From the IMG/VR virus record IMGVR_UViG_3300008108_004357, positions 1 to 20,722 of that record: a stretch of 20,722 bases of DNA. One strand, 5' to 3'. Of the stretch, positions 19,664-20,722 are shown in pieces (the stretch's first letter is position 1; the number at the start of each line of letters is the position of its first letter). The stretch is from a virus. A model generated the notes under the pieces. The model was not told the origin of the DNA and did not search any database. It saw nothing but the letters and a program-made list of their open reading frames with translations. The translations under genes and the position numbers were made by a program.

Positions 19664-20722
19664 CTATCTTCGCTTTCTGTACGAGTCCAAGACTCCGTTT
19701 TGTATTTGCTCTAGCAGTACCTCTCCTTGACCGTCAATTAGAATGCCGGTAGAAAAGGCTTTCTCTTCAAGGACACTCCACAATCTCTCATCAATTGTTT
19801 CGCATCCTTCGATGTGGCACAAAGGTATGGTTATGTGAACATCAAGTGTTTGTGATATTCGGTGTAACCTATCCTCTGCTTGTTTTAGTGAGGCAGGATT
19901 CCAAGGTAACTGGGCAATAACACCACGATAGTTTTGGTTTACACCATTACCAGTAAGTGTTAATCCTGTACCAGCTGAGATAATCTGCCCAACCATTACT
20001 CGTGAAGCACCACTGTTGAAGTCGTTGACCGCTGCTTTTTTAGCGCCCTCCGACATACCACCTCGCACTTCACAGGGGTTGTACTTAGATAACCCAGCAG
20101 TAAGGGCGTTCATTGTGTCTACGTGCTCGGCAACAATAAACATTCCACCTGGCTCGTTATCCAGTATCTCCGATACATGTTTGATAATGGCATCTGTCTT
20201 TGCTCTACCAACATGTTTTCGTAGGTAACCCAGCTGAACCAAAGCATATGCTCTTTCGGCTCCCGTAGTGTCTCGGTTTATTGATTCAAGCCACGCAATG
20301 AGATCATTATGGACATCCATATAATCTTGCACTGCGGGGCCAGAACCTTCCAAAGTAACGGTCGCCCGAAACTTGGTAGGCAAATCAATTACCTCGTCTC
20401 TCTTACGTCTGAACATAAAAGAGTCATGCATACGATTTTTAAGGTCTAGGTCATTGGTTGATATCCTACCAACTTTTCTACCGTTTACTGTTTTACCAGA
20501 CCACGGTGCGTAGTGTTGATAGAAGTGGCCAATACCACCTATTCCTGCCCATGCGTTAGAACCCAAGAAATCTATCTGAGATACGAGTTCCATGTTTCTA
20601 CCGTTTGGAGCGGGCGTACCGCTCATCAGTACTTTAACCGCATCACTAGGCAGATAGTTACTTATGTTTATCAAAGACTTGGTACGCTTTGATGCATTCT
20701 TGAAGAAATGTGCCTCATCAAC
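19664..20722 (-). CDS. SNF2/DEAH-type superfamily 2 helicase, C-terminal part (5' end outside window)
   Basis: The frame is open to the right edge; the first codons read VDEAHFFKNASKRTKS, so motif II (DEAH) is at 20722-20708, motif I lies outside the window, and TTG 20674 is not a start. Next come motif III (VLMSGTPAPNG), a SNF2-like helical insertion with FMFRRKRDEVIDLP, motif IV-like FIVAEH, motif V (QIISAGTGLTLTG) and motif VI (QAEDRLHRISQ) with its arginine fingers. The 352 visible residues are the second half of a protein probably near 450-550 residues long. Phage SNF2 proteins of this size remodel DNA-protein or DNA-DNA structures during replication, repair or recombination. It is the first visible gene of the leftward operon. 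Confidence 0.93.
   Translation of the reverse strand, partial: VDEAHFFKNASKRTKSLINISNYLPSDAVKVLMSGTPAPNGRNMELVSQIDFLGSNAWAGIGGIGHFYQHYAPWSGKTVNGRKVGRISTNDLDLKNRMHDSFMFRRKRDEVIDLPTKFRATVTLEGSGPAVQDYMDVHNDLIAWLESINRDTTGAERAYALVQLGYLRKHVGRAKTDAIIKHVSEILDNEPGGMFIVAEHVDTMNALTAGLSKYNPCEVRGGMSEGAKKAAVNDFNSGASRVMVGQIISAGTGLTLTGNGVNQNYRGVIAQLPWNPASLKQAEDRLHRISQTLDVHITIPLCHIEGCETIDERLWSVLEEKAFSTGILIDGQGEVLLEQIQNGVLDSYRKRR

Noticed and set aside
20672-20674. TTG at 20674 as start of the helicase
   Set aside because: The frame continues to the window edge and its upstream codons encode the DEAH motif.
1-20722. tRNA or other structured RNA genes
   Set aside because: No cloverleaf-like arrangement or known riboswitch core was noticed in the short gaps between genes; a covariance-model search would be needed to exclude them formally.

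Overview
The window looks like part of the genome of a tailed bacteriophage (or prophage) of an actinobacterium. This rests on small, tightly packed, overlapping genes; a lysozyme-like lysis or cell-wall protein; a phage-type SNF2 helicase; an HNH endonuclease; and families typical of actinobacteria and their phages: two WhiB-like iron-sulfur proteins, a DUF732-like lipoprotein, a DUF4314 protein, an MSMEG_6728/pyrimidine-dimer-glycosylase-like protein and an AlpA/excisionase-like HTH protein. Base composition appears moderate to low in GC by eye, which would fit an aquatic low-GC actinobacterial host better than a soil mycobacterium or streptomycete. The host is an inference. No terminase, portal, capsid or tape-measure gene is recognised.

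Layout. (1) Bases 2-9253, rightward: a very long, mostly disordered protein open at the left edge of the window (at least 1590 residues), then ten short to medium genes. Most are Gly/Pro/Gln-rich and without recognisable function, and several share short sequence motifs. I take this as a virion or late accessory module. Two neighbouring genes here (7286-8473 and 8461-9021) look like one gene split by a -1 frame change.

(2) Bases 9285-12662, rightward: a Cys/His zinc-finger-like protein, a HAD-like protein without a visible nucleophile, a two-domain protein (TIM-barrel-like N-terminus with weak resemblance to phage tRNA-guanine-transglycosylase-like proteins, plus a four-Cys cluster), an unknown protein, a DUF1599/Nmad1 protein and a WhiB-like protein. 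(3) Bases 12701-15184: a perfect hairpin, a secreted or anchored lysozyme-like protein, a possible promoter, an HTH protein, a small zinc-ribbon-like protein, a GT-B glycosyltransferase and a cytidine/dCMP-deaminase-fold protein lacking its second zinc motif. The rightward block ends at a strong intrinsic terminator.

(4) Bases 15222-20722, leftward: thirteen genes that read as one compact operon, entering from the right with an SNF2/DEAH helicase cut by the window edge. Next come several unknown small proteins, a WhiB-like protein, an HNH endonuclease, a lipoprotein, a DUF4314 protein and the glycosylase-like protein. The two blocks converge on the terminator at 15139-15184. The leftward block looks like the replication and early host-takeover side, the rightward block like the late side.

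Points most worth a second look: the split Pro/Gly-rich gene, the TIM-barrel/Cys-cluster protein with a slippery sequence in its linker, the shortened deaminase-like protein, the phage lipoprotein, and short motifs shared among the small rightward proteins.
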